A DNA stretch of 7,119 bases. Source: Actinomycetota bacterium (GTDB lineage Bacteria; Actinomycetota; Acidimicrobiia; Acidimicrobiales; Ilumatobacteraceae). Numbering within the stretch: the stretch's first letter is position 1; each line of letters begins with the position of its first letter. The DNA lies in the NCBI GenBank assembly GCA_009704425.1, contig WLEG01000091.1, positions 1-7,119 on the forward strand, written 5' to 3'. This document shows positions 1 to 7,119 of the stretch, piece by piece. Both the position numbers and the translations under genes were made by a program. Below the pieces are notes generated by a model that had not been told where the DNA came from, made no database searches, and saw only the letters and a program-made list of their open reading frames with translations.

Positions 1-1049
1 GGCGACCATGTTCACGCCGAAACTGGTTTGCAGTTGGGTCTGCTTGTAGAGGTTGTTCAGCACCACGTTGGCGTTCGCGTCACGCTTCAGGGTGATGGTG
101 AGGTTGGTCTTGCCGCCGGAGGAACCGTCGTTGACGTCGGCAATGCCATCGAGTTCGCCGTTGTCGACCAACTCTTGGATGCGACCGGCGATCGCCGAAC
201 AGCTGGTCTGGTACGGAAGCTCGGTGACGACGATCTGCATGCCGCCACGCTTGGTCTCTTCGATGGTGGCGGTGGCGCGCATCTTGATGCTTCCGCGCCC
301 GGTGCGATAGGCGTCGTTGATTCCGGATCGGCCCAGGATGACTCCGCCGGTCGGGAAGTCGGGTCCCTTCACGATGCCCATCACGTCGTCGTTCGAGGCC
401 TCGGGGTTGGCCAACACGTGCACGCACGCATCGATGACCTCGCCCAGGTTGTGGGGCGGAATGTTGGTGGCCATACCCACCGCGATGCCCTGACTGCCGT
501 TCACCAGCAAGTTCGGGAATCGCGACGGCAGAACGGTGGGTTCCTCGCGCGAACCGTCGTAGGTGGCGACCATGTCGACGGTGTTCTCGTCGATGTCGGC
601 CAACAGGTGCATGGCCAACGGATGCAGACGGCATTCGGTGTAACGACTGGCGGCCGGTCCGAAGTCGGGCGACCCGTAGTTTCCGTGGAAGTCGATGAGG
701 GGGTGCCGCAACGAGAACGGCTGCGCCATACGGACCAACGCGTCGTAGATGGCGCTGTCACCGTGCGGGTGGTACTTGGCCATGGTGTCGCCGCTGACGC
801 GGGCGGACTTCACGAACGGGCGATCGGGCCGGAAGCCCTGCTCTTCCATGTCCCAGATGATGCGACGGTGAACGGGCTTCAATCCGTCGCGCACGTCGGG
901 CAGGGCGCGGGCCATGATGACCGACATCGCGTAGTCCAGGAACGAGCGCTCCATCTCGTCCTGAAGGGCGACGGGCTGAACCGCGATGATCGGCTCATCG
1001 GGTGCGGAGCCTTCGTCGGGCGTGGGCGGGGGTGTCTTCTTGCTGGCCA

Positions 1050-1050
<1 letters not shown>
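1..1050 (-). CDS. gyrA: DNA gyrase subunit A, N-terminal 350 residues (3' end outside window)
   Basis: This is the breakage-reunion subunit of DNA gyrase, which cuts and passes DNA to introduce negative supercoils ahead of the fork as a GyrA2GyrB2 complex. The frame starts at ATG 1048-1050 and stays open to the left edge. Seen: a poorly conserved 30-residue leader, then the winged-helix gate domain beginning at DEMERSFLDYAMSVI (31-45). The quinolone-determining segment HPHGDSAIYD is at 94-103, the catalytic pair is Arg136-Tyr137 in SRYTE, and the DNA-bending isoleucine is Ile189 in GSQGIAVGMATNIPPHN. The fragment ends at FGVNMVA inside the tower region. Ser99 and Asp103 correspond to E. coli Ser83 and Asp87 and are both the quinolone-sensitive type. 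The stretch between GNYGS and the catalytic Tyr is one residue shorter than in E. coli. The start overlaps the gyrB stop by one base (TGATG), and I see no Shine-Dalgarno at usable distance, so translation is probably coupled to gyrB. GyrA rather than ParC is inferred from the gyrB-gyrA arrangement at dnaA; the C-terminal beta-pinwheel that would confirm it is not in the window. Confidence 0.96.
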
Positions 1051-3005
<1,955 letters not shown>

Positions 3006-3009
3006 GGAT

Positions 3010-3015
3010 TCCTCT
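3010..3015 (-). promoter_or_regulatory. gyrB ribosome binding site
   Basis: AGAGGA on the minus strand lies four bases before the GTG at 3003-3005. It supports that non-ATG codon as the gyrB start. The gap is slightly short but usable, and no competing ATG with a better site is visible upstream. Confidence 0.6.
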
Positions 3016-3070
3016 GTTGGACGGGCGAGCGGCGGGTCGGGCGCCTATGAGTGGGCAGGCCACGAACCGA

Positions 3071-3112
3071 CGTGACACAACAGGGAAAACCTTAGTCGCT
3101 GGGTGTGTCACG
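3071..3112. repeat. 9-bp inverted repeat in the gyrB leader (possible operator)
   Basis: CGTGACACA at 3071-3079 and TGTGTCACG at 3104-3112 are perfect reverse complements separated by 24 bp. On the minus strand the spacer contains TAAGGT, which fits the loose -10 pattern TANNNT, but no good -35 lies at normal spacing. The layout could be a bipartite protein-binding site over the gyrB promoter, or a stem with a large loop in the gyrB mRNA leader. The repeat itself is certain; the function is a guess. Confidence 0.4.
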
Positions 3113-3136
3113 GACGTGGCAATTCATCCCATTTAT

Positions 3137-3162
3137 GCTGGGAAAACGCTGGTTTTCAGCGT
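3137..3162 (-). terminator. small hairpin with T-run at the dciA stop (weak terminator or attenuator)
   Basis: On the minus strand ACGCTG pairs with CAGCGT around the loop AAAAC and is followed by a run of four T counted from the end of the stem, a short intrinsic-terminator shape. The dciA stop codon lies inside it. A competing fold pairs GAAAAC with GTTTTC around CAGC. The stem is only 6 bp, so any termination is probably partial. It may separate the dnaN-recF-dciA transcript from gyrB-gyrA. Confidence 0.3.
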
Positions 3163-3455
3163 CGTCTCCGGACCCGAATTTCGAGTCGTTCCACGGGTCC
3201 GGCGCCGGCCTCGGTGAGCCGTTGCAGAAGGTCGCTTTCGAGGAACTTCATCTGGGTCGCCCAGGCCGGATCGTCCACCTGGACGACCAGGACCCCGGCG
3301 TCCAATTTGAGGGGTCGCACGTGTTGGGCCACCGGCTCGCCCACCAGTTCGGCCCAGCGGGAGAACACCGTGACCGTGGTTTCGCGGTCCCCTTGGCGAA
3401 ACGAACGCAACAGCCGCTCGATGCCGGCGGACAACGGGCGCGGCTCAGTGCTCAT
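3156..3455 (-). CDS. dciA: DciA / DUF721 protein, probable replicative-helicase loading factor
   Basis: DciA proteins (DUF721) interact with the replicative helicase DnaB and support its loading at the origin; they are the ancestral alternative to DnaC/DnaI. Seen: 99 residues matching the DUF721 core, with the Trp-containing segment FSRWAELVGEPVAQHVRPL (31-49), a hydrophobic strand GVLVVQVDDPAWATQM (54-69), a helix LESDLLQRL (72-80), and a final basic strand LEIRVRRRR (91-99). There is no signal peptide or membrane segment. The ATG at 3453-3455 lies 11 bases inside the end of recF. A GGGAG nine bases upstream may serve as its ribosome site. An in-frame TAG at 3480-3482 with no start codon in between rules out a longer product. 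Mycobacterial homologues, which sit at the same place after recF, are considerably longer, so this is a minimal version. Family assignment rests on sequence pattern plus position between recF and gyrB. Confidence 0.85.
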   Translation of the reverse strand: MSTEPRPLSAGIERLLRSFRQGDRETTVTVFSRWAELVGEPVAQHVRPLKLDAGVLVVQVDDPAWATQMKFLESDLLQRLTEAGAGPVERLEIRVRRRR

Positions 3456-4551
3456 GATCCCGGTCTCCCGTGTCCACGACTATGGCGCCGCCCTCGATGC
3501 GCAACACCCGATCCGGGTGCGCGGCGGGGGGAAGCAGGCTGGCCGTGGTGATCACCACTTGGCCCGCCGGCAGATTGCCCAACAGGGCGGTGCAACGGTC
3601 CGGATCCAGCTCGCTCAAAACGTCGTCCAACACCAAGAGGGGGGTCATTCCGGTGGTCTCGGAGACCAAGCGGTGGGCGGCGAGACGCAACGAAAGGGCC
3701 AGACAACGCATCTCACCCTGACTGGCATGGGTTCGCGCCGGCAAGGCGCCCAGAAAGAAGTCCACGTCATCGCGGTGCGGACCCACCGTGGACACCCCGC
3801 GCCGCACGTCGTCGGTGCGGGCCGCCGCCAAGGCCGCCGTCAGGCCGGTTCGTCGCCAGGCCGGTTCGTACACCAAGGCCACCGCCATCGGGGCCCCGGC
3901 CAGGTGTTGGTAGGCGTCCTCCACCACCGGTTGCATCTGGGCCACCAACGTGGCCCGCTCGTGACCGATCTGGTCGCCCACCTCGGCGAACTTCTGGTCC
4001 CAGACGTCGAGGGTGTAGGCCACGTCGTCGGTCAGCCGTCCCCCGGCCTGTCGCAGCAGTGTGTTGCGTTGCTTCACGATCCGGTCCAGTTCGAGGCGGC
4101 GCGCGTCGTTCTTCAACGCGAGCGACGCCAGGGTTTCGTCCAGGAGACGTCGCCGTTCGCCGGGGGCACCCTTCACCAACTCCAGATCGTCGGGGGAAAA
4201 CACCGTGACGCGCAGCACCCCGAACAAATCACGCGTCCGCGCCAAACGTTGCCGATTCACCTGGACGTTCACGCGACCCTGCCGTTGGATCTGCACCTCG
4301 ATCAACATCTCACGACCGTCGGCGTGTCGCACGGTGGCACGAATGGTGGCGAAGTCCGCGCCCTCCCGAACGAGGGCGACCGTGGGACTTTGTCGAAAAC
4401 TGTCGAGCGTGGCCAGAAAGGCCATCGCTTCGGCCACGTTGGTTTTTCCCTGAGCGTTGCGTCCGACGATGGCGGTCACGCCCGGCGTCAGATCGAACGT
4501 GGCGGCGGTGTAGTTGCGGAAGTCGACGAGCTCGAGTTGCTCGACGATCAT
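3445..4551 (-). CDS. recF: DNA replication and repair protein RecF
   Basis: RecF is an SMC/ABC-like ATPase that, with RecO and RecR, helps load RecA at single-stranded gaps and supports restart of stalled forks. Numbering here counts the ATG at 4549-4551 as residue 1 (368 aa). Seen: N-terminal strand LELVDFRNY (6-14), Walker A GRNAQGKT (30-37, Lys36), the ABC signature region ASQGEMR (276-282), and Walker B LLVLDDVLSELDP (305-317, Asp309-Asp310). The length is normal for the family. The signature has Met where Gln is usual (SQGQQR type). An alternative GTG start lies directly upstream at 4552-4554. I prefer the ATG because MIVEQLELVDFR aligns end to end with the usual RecF N-terminus and gives the same TGATG one-base overlap with the preceding gene as gyrB/gyrA. 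No Shine-Dalgarno is visible inside the end of dnaN, so translation is probably coupled. The 3' end overlaps dciA by 11 bases. Confidence 0.96.
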   Translation of the reverse strand: MIVEQLELVDFRNYTAATFDLTPGVTAIVGRNAQGKTNVAEAMAFLATLDSFRQSPTVALVREGADFATIRATVRHADGREMLIEVQIQRQGRVNVQVNRQRLARTRDLFGVLRVTVFSPDDLELVKGAPGERRRLLDETLASLALKNDARRLELDRIVKQRNTLLRQAGGRLTDDVAYTLDVWDQKFAEVGDQIGHERATLVAQMQPVVEDAYQHLAGAPMAVALVYEPAWRRTGLTAALAAARTDDVRRGVSTVGPHRDDVDFFLGALPARTHASQGEMRCLALSLRLAAHRLVSETTGMTPLLVLDDVLSELDPDRCTALLGNLPAGQVVITTASLLPPAAHPDRVLRIEGGAIVVDTGDRDHEH

Positions 4552-5642
4552 CACGACTTGAGTGGCATCAACAAATACGTGAAGTTGGGTTGACCCACAC
4601 CCTTGATGACGGCGAGTTTGCCGGGCTCGCTGGTTTGAATGGTCACGTCATCGGTGCCACAGGCTTCGAGGCCTTGTGTGAGAAGTTCGTTGTTGAAACG
4701 GATCTCGATGTCGCTGCCCGCGTGATTCGCATCCAGTTGTTCGGTCGCTTCACCGTTGTCGGGGGTGATCATGCGCAGCGTCACGGCGATACCCGTGATC
4801 TGCATGCGCAACGGGGTGCCGATGGGATCGCGGGCGACCAACTTCACGCGGCGGATCGCTTCGGTGAGCGGTTCGCGGGCCACGGTGAGTGTGTTGGGAA
4901 GATTCGGCGGAATCAGTCGCTGGTAGTCCGCGAACGATCCGGTGAGCAGACGGGTCACCAAGCGAACACTGCCGGCTTCGAAGGTCACGTCGTTCTCGGT
5001 GATGTTCATCGAGACGCGCTCTTGCTTGTCGAGCAAACGCAACAACTCGCTCAGCGCACGCGCCGGGACGACGACGCTCTTGCCGTCGGGGATGACGCTG
5101 GCATCGATGTCTCGGATGGCCATGCGGTACGAGTCGGTGGCCACCAAACGCAACTTGCCGTCGACCCCGGTCATGTACACACCGGTGTACACGCCCCGTG
5201 CGTCGTCGGTGCTGGCGGCCCGCACGACCTGGCGCAGTGCTTCGGCGAACTCCGGTGCCGACATCGGCGCACCTTCGCCAACGGTGCCGGACCACTTGGG
5301 GAAGTCGTCACCGGCACCAATGGGGACGTTGAAGTTCACGCGACCGGCGGAGATTTCCACCTTGTCGTCGACGACCTCGATGTCGACGGCACCTGACGGC
5401 AGGGATTTCACGACGTCGGCCGCCAATTTGCCCGGTACCAGCACCACGCCGTCTTTGCCGTTGGACACCGTGATGGACGAATCGATGGTGAGATCTCCGT
5501 CGGTTCCGGTGACGCGCAACGACTCGCCGGCCAGGACCAGTCGCAAACACGACAGGGTGGGATTCGTCCCGCGATTGCTGGCCGCGCGACTGGCCGCGGT
5601 GAAAGCTTCGTTCAGGACCTCGCGTTCACAACGAAACTTCAC
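4551..5642 (-). CDS. dnaN: DNA polymerase III beta subunit (sliding clamp)
   Basis: DnaN is the ring-shaped processivity clamp that holds DNA polymerase III and many repair proteins on DNA. Seen: 363 aa, close to the 366 of E. coli, and consistent with three clamp folds at about 1-120, 127-247 and 248-363. Typical segments are MKFRCEREVL at the start, GTDGDLTI (46-53), ATDSYRMAIRDI (168-179), GSFADYQRLIPP (235-246) and the terminal YLLMPLKS (356-363). The ATDSYRMA loop, the IPP segment and the final Met-Pro-Leu line the hydrophobic pocket that binds clamp-binding peptides in the E. coli protein. The GTG start at 5640-5642 is fixed by the family's MKF beginning and by AAGGAG seven bases upstream. 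It is the first gene after the putative origin and is followed by recF with a one-base overlap. No irregularities are seen. Confidence 0.98.
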   Translation of the reverse strand: MKFRCEREVLNEAFTAASRAASNRGTNPTLSCLRLVLAGESLRVTGTDGDLTIDSSITVSNGKDGVVLVPGKLAADVVKSLPSGAVDIEVVDDKVEISAGRVNFNVPIGAGDDFPKWSGTVGEGAPMSAPEFAEALRQVVRAASTDDARGVYTGVYMTGVDGKLRLVATDSYRMAIRDIDASVIPDGKSVVVPARALSELLRLLDKQERVSMNITENDVTFEAGSVRLVTRLLTGSFADYQRLIPPNLPNTLTVAREPLTEAIRRVKLVARDPIGTPLRMQITGIAVTLRMITPDNGEATEQLDANHAGSDIEIRFNNELLTQGLEACGTDDVTIQTSEPGKLAVIKGVGQPNFTYLLMPLKS

Positions 5643-5649
5643 GAAAGGA

Positions 5650-5655
5650 CTCCTT
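5650..5655 (-). promoter_or_regulatory. dnaN ribosome binding site
   Basis: AAGGAG on the minus strand, seven bases before the GTG of dnaN, is the clearest Shine-Dalgarno sequence in the window and decides the dnaN start. Confidence 0.8.
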
Positions 5656-5697
5656 GTGTTCGAACGGTTGTTGTCATCTTGGTTGCGGGCGACCCGG

Positions 5698-5706
5698 TTA
5701 TCGACA
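5698..5706 (+). promoter_or_regulatory. DnaA box candidate
   Basis: TTATCGACA has one mismatch (position 6) to TTATCCACA. It lies on the dnaN side of the AT-rich stretch. Confidence 0.5.
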
Positions 5707-5723
5707 TCGTGATGCGATGCTTC

Positions 5724-5744
5724 GAGATAGTTCTAGTAATAAGT
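5724..5744 (+). other. AT-rich stretch with DnaA-trio-like triplets (candidate unwinding element)
   Basis: About three quarters of these bases are A or T in a roughly 60% G+C window. From 5728 the triplets read TAG, TTC, TAG, TAA, TAA (to 5742), followed by a 4-bp spacer and then reverse-oriented DnaA-box-like sequences. TA(G/A) triplets next to a GC-containing spacer and DnaA boxes are the layout described for the basal unwinding system of Bacillus subtilis. Confidence 0.45.
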
Positions 5745-5746
5745 GC

Positions 5747-5755
5747 TGTGGATTG
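5747..5755 (-). promoter_or_regulatory. weak DnaA box candidate next to the AT-rich stretch
   Basis: CAATCCACA on the minus strand matches TTATCCACA at 7 of 9 positions, including the whole 3' part ATCCACA. It overlaps the next box by two bases. Confidence 0.3.
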
Positions 5756-5762
5756 TGGACGA
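5754..5762 (-). promoter_or_regulatory. DnaA box candidate
   Basis: TCGTCCACA on the minus strand has one mismatch (position 2) to the actinobacterial box TTGTCCACA. With the preceding 9-mer it makes a 7-bp tandem of TGTGGA(T/C) on the + strand. Confidence 0.5.
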
Positions 5763-5806
5763 CGGGCTGTTGTGCCAGCGTAGAGCATCGATCGGGGTGT
5801 GTCGGC

Positions 5807-5815
5807 TTGTACACA
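5807..5815 (+). promoter_or_regulatory. DnaA box candidate
   Basis: TTGTACACA has one mismatch (position 5) to TTGTCCACA. Confidence 0.45.
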
Positions 5816-5835
5816 GGCACCCACAGCGTCATGCT

Positions 5836-5866
5836 GACACGGGGCTGTGTCGGGGGATAACCCCCG
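5836..5866 (-). other. tandem hairpins in oriC, 3' of dnaA
   Basis: CGGGGGATAACCCCCG (5851-5866, + strand) is a perfect 6-bp all-GC stem with a 4-base loop. Next to it, sharing one base, GACAC at 5836-5840 pairs with GTGTC at 5847-5851. Transcribed from dnaA, these would form two consecutive stems about 55 bases after the stop. There is no T-run, so a classical intrinsic terminator is not supported. A U-less actinobacterial-type terminator or a structural element of the origin are possible. The first stem contains TTATCCCCC, a 7-of-9 DnaA box match. Confidence 0.4.
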
Positions 5867-5885
5867 GCCGTGCACATGGGCATCA

Positions 5886-5918
5886 ACACGATGCGCACAC
5901 GATGTCCACACGGGGCTC
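5886..5918 (+). repeat. three 11-bp-phased ACACG repeats directly after dnaA
   Basis: ACACGATG, ACACGATG and ACACGGGG begin at 5886, 5897 and 5908, exactly 11 bp apart, so each falls on the same face of the helix. The array ends two bases short of the dnaA stop codon. A further ACACGGGGCT occurs at 5837-5846. Confidence 0.6.
5902..5910 (+). promoter_or_regulatory. DnaA box candidate
   Basis: ATGTCCACA has one mismatch (position 1) to TTGTCCACA and is the closest box candidate to dnaA. It lies across the junction of the second and third 11-bp repeats. Confidence 0.5.
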
Positions 5919-5919
5919 A

Positions 5920-7119
5920 TCAGTCCAGTTTCAGGGTCTTGACCAACATGGTCACCTGGTCGAAGGTCTGGGTGCGCTCCATCATCAACCGTTGGATCTT
6001 CTCCACGGCATGGATGACGGTGGTGTGGTCGCGTCCACCGAACAGGCGGGCGATGGCCGGATACGACAGGTCGGTGAGTTCCCGGAAGACGTACATGGCC
6101 TCTTGTCGAGCCGCCACCAGGGGGCGTTGACGACTCTTGCCCTTCAGGGCCTCCACGCTGTGGCCCAGCAGGCGGGCGATCTCGGCCAGCAATTCCTCGT
6201 CGGTGCGGTGTTTGGGGGCCGAATCCGGCAAGAGATCCTCGAGGAGTCGCTCGGCCTGGGCGACCGTCATGTCGACCCGATTCAGGCTGGCGTAGGCACT
6301 CACGCGAATGAGTGCGCCCTCCAATTCACGGATGTTGCTGGTGACGCGGGTGGCAATGAAGTTCAAGACGTCGGCGGGCACTTGGGTGCCCTCGCGCTCG
6401 GTCTTGTTGCGCAGAATCGCGAGGCGGGTCTCGAGGTCCGGGGGTTGGACGTCGGTGATGAGACCCCAGCGGAATCGACCGATCAGGCGTTCTTCCAGGT
6501 TGGGGATGGCGTCGGGGACGCGGTCGGAGGAGATGACGATCTGCTTGTTCGCTCCGTGTAGCGCGTTGAAGGTGTGGAAGAACTCCTCCTGCAATCCTTC
6601 CTTGCCCTCCATGAACTGGATGTCGTCGATGAGGAGCACGTCGATGTCGCGGTACCGACGCTTGAAGTTGGCGATGGAGTTGTTTCGAATACCGTCGACG
6701 TACTCGTTGAGGAATGTCTCGGTGGAGATGTATCGCACCTGGTAGTGGCTGTAGTTCTGCAACACGTAGTGACCGATGGCGTGCAGCAGGTGGGTCTTGC
6801 CGAGTCCGGCCGAACCGTAGATGAAGAGAGGGTTGTAGGACCGGGCCGGGGTTTCGGCCACCCGTTGGGCGGCGGCCAAGGCGAAACTGTTCGAGGCTCC
6901 GCGCACGAAAGTTTCGAAGGTGTAGCGGGGGTTCAAGCCGGCCCGGTCGGCCACCGAGGTGGCGTCGGACTCGCTGACCTTGGCGACCGTCGGTTCCGAG
7001 GGGCGCACGGTCAAGGTGGGGGTGACATCGATGACCGCGGTCTCGGGGGCCACGATCTCCACGACCAGGTTCCGTGATCCGGCGCCGGCTTCGGCCATGG
7101 CATCAAGGACGATGGGGTA
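5920..7119 (-). CDS. dnaA: chromosomal replication initiator protein DnaA (5' end outside window)
   Basis: DnaA is the AAA+ ATPase that binds DnaA boxes in oriC, oligomerises with ATP and opens the duplex. The visible 399 residues are numbered from the right edge. Seen: the last part of domain I (about 1-22), a short variable linker (about 23-60), then the AAA+ domain beginning at NPRYTFETFV (63-72). Walker A is GSAGLGKT (102-109), Walker B VLLIDDIQF (161-169), sensor 1 IVISSDRVP (194-202), box VII LEERLIGRFRWGL (208-220) with the arginine-finger position at Arg215, and sensor 2 Arg264 in SNIRELEGAL. Domain IV carries the DnaA-box-binding signature GGRDHTTVIHAVEKI (361-375). It ends VKTLKLD. 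The ATG at 7096-7098 is not the real start, because the frame continues open upstream as YPIVLDA and that wording fits the last helix of domain I. Everything needed for ATP and box binding is intact. Confidence 0.97.
   Translation of the reverse strand, partial: YPIVLDAMAEAGAGSRNLVVEIVAPETAVIDVTPTLTVRPSEPTVAKVSESDATSVADRAGLNPRYTFETFVRGASNSFALAAAQRVAETPARSYNPLFIYGSAGLGKTHLLHAIGHYVLQNYSHYQVRYISTETFLNEYVDGIRNNSIANFKRRYRDIDVLLIDDIQFMEGKEGLQEEFFHTFNALHGANKQIVISSDRVPDAIPNLEERLIGRFRWGLITDVQPPDLETRLAILRNKTEREGTQVPADVLNFIATRVTSNIRELEGALIRVSAYASLNRVDMTVAQAERLLEDLLPDSAPKHRTDEELLAEIARLLGHSVEALKGKSRQRPLVAARQEAMYVFRELTDLSYPAIARLFGGRDHTTVIHAVEKIQRLMMERTQTFDQVTMLVKTLKLD

Larger units (their letters stand above)
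5643..5919. other. putative chromosomal replication origin (oriC), dnaA-dnaN intergenic region
   Basis: The 277-bp gap between dnaA and dnaN is where oriC lies in most Actinomycetota. It holds at least four 9-mers one base away from TTATCCACA or TTGTCCACA on both strands, an AT-rich stretch at 5724-5744, a GC hairpin at 5851-5866 and 11-bp-phased repeats at 5886-5918. No box is a perfect consensus, and the gap is shorter than typical mycobacterial or Streptomyces origins. Boxes outside the window cannot be excluded. No convincing dnaN promoter was found here, although one would be expected. GATAAC on the minus strand, within and just beyond the box at 5698-5706, is the nearest -10-like sequence and has no good -35. 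Confidence 0.7.

Noticed and set aside
3090..3100. gyrB promoter using TAAGGT as -10.
   Set aside because: No acceptable -35 at 16-19 bp; the nearby GTGACA is only 11 bp away. A CATAAA element near 3133 with CTGAAA 17 bp upstream is equally weak, so none was annotated.
3103..4593. Long + strand open frame opposite dciA and recF (about 496 codons).
   Set aside because: Antisense shadow; RecF Walker motifs on the minus strand show which strand is coding.
5776..5800. Palindromic ATCGAT/GATC words around 5786-5793 as a regulatory site.
   Set aside because: Too short and too common in GC-rich DNA to support a call.
5639..5920. A 93-codon minus-strand open frame that exactly fills the dnaA-dnaN gap, starting in TGATG with the dnaA stop and ending in a 4-base overlap with the dnaN GTG.
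   Set aside because: The junctions look operon-like, but only about 54% of its codons end in G or C, far below what the neighbouring genes appear to show. It has no recognisable motif, and it is full of DnaA-box-like sites and hairpins. I treat it as a chance frame through oriC; conservation of the peptide in relatives would change this.
7096..7098. ATG as the start of a 392-residue DnaA.
   Set aside because: The frame stays open to the right edge and the upstream residues YPIVLDA fit the end of domain I, so a start here would remove that domain.

Overview
The window carries the conserved replication-initiation cluster of a bacterial chromosome, with every gene on the minus strand. Read in the direction of transcription (high to low coordinates) it holds dnaA (5' end outside the window), a 277-bp gap that looks like oriC, dnaN, recF, dciA (DUF721), gyrB and the first 350 codons of gyrA. 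G+C is high, roughly 60% by eye. The order dnaA-dnaN-recF-dciA-gyrB-gyrA is the one known from Actinomycetota such as Mycobacterium, here without a gnd-like gene between dnaN and recF. The wording of the proteins (GyrA catalytic region SRYTECRL, DnaA start of the AAA+ domain NPRYTFETFV, a very short DciA) makes me favour a deep-branching actinobacterium, possibly Acidimicrobiia. That placement is inference only.

Region by region (+ coordinates): 1-1050 gyrA N-terminal part; 1050-3005 gyrB; 3006-3155 gyrB leader, with a 9-bp inverted repeat and a small hairpin at the dciA stop; 3156-3455 dciA; 3445-4551 recF; 4551-5642 dnaN; 5643-5919 putative oriC with degenerate DnaA boxes, an AT-rich stretch with DnaA-trio-like triplets, a strong GC hairpin and three 11-bp-phased repeats; 5920-7119 dnaA, whose open frame runs off the right edge.

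The genes form a functional set. DnaA binds and opens the origin. DciA is the ancestral factor that brings the replicative helicase to it. DnaN is the sliding clamp loaded at the new forks. RecF acts with RecO/RecR at gaps and stalled forks. GyrA2GyrB2 removes the positive supercoils ahead of the forks. dnaN/recF and gyrB/gyrA are each joined by a one-base TGATG stop/start overlap without a visible Shine-Dalgarno sequence, and recF/dciA overlap by 11 bases, so the genes are tightly packed and probably translationally coupled.

I found no mobile element, CRISPR array, tRNA, rRNA or recognisable new system. The coding content is ordinary and intact. The parts worth a second look are the fine structure of the dnaA-dnaN gap and of the gyrB leader.
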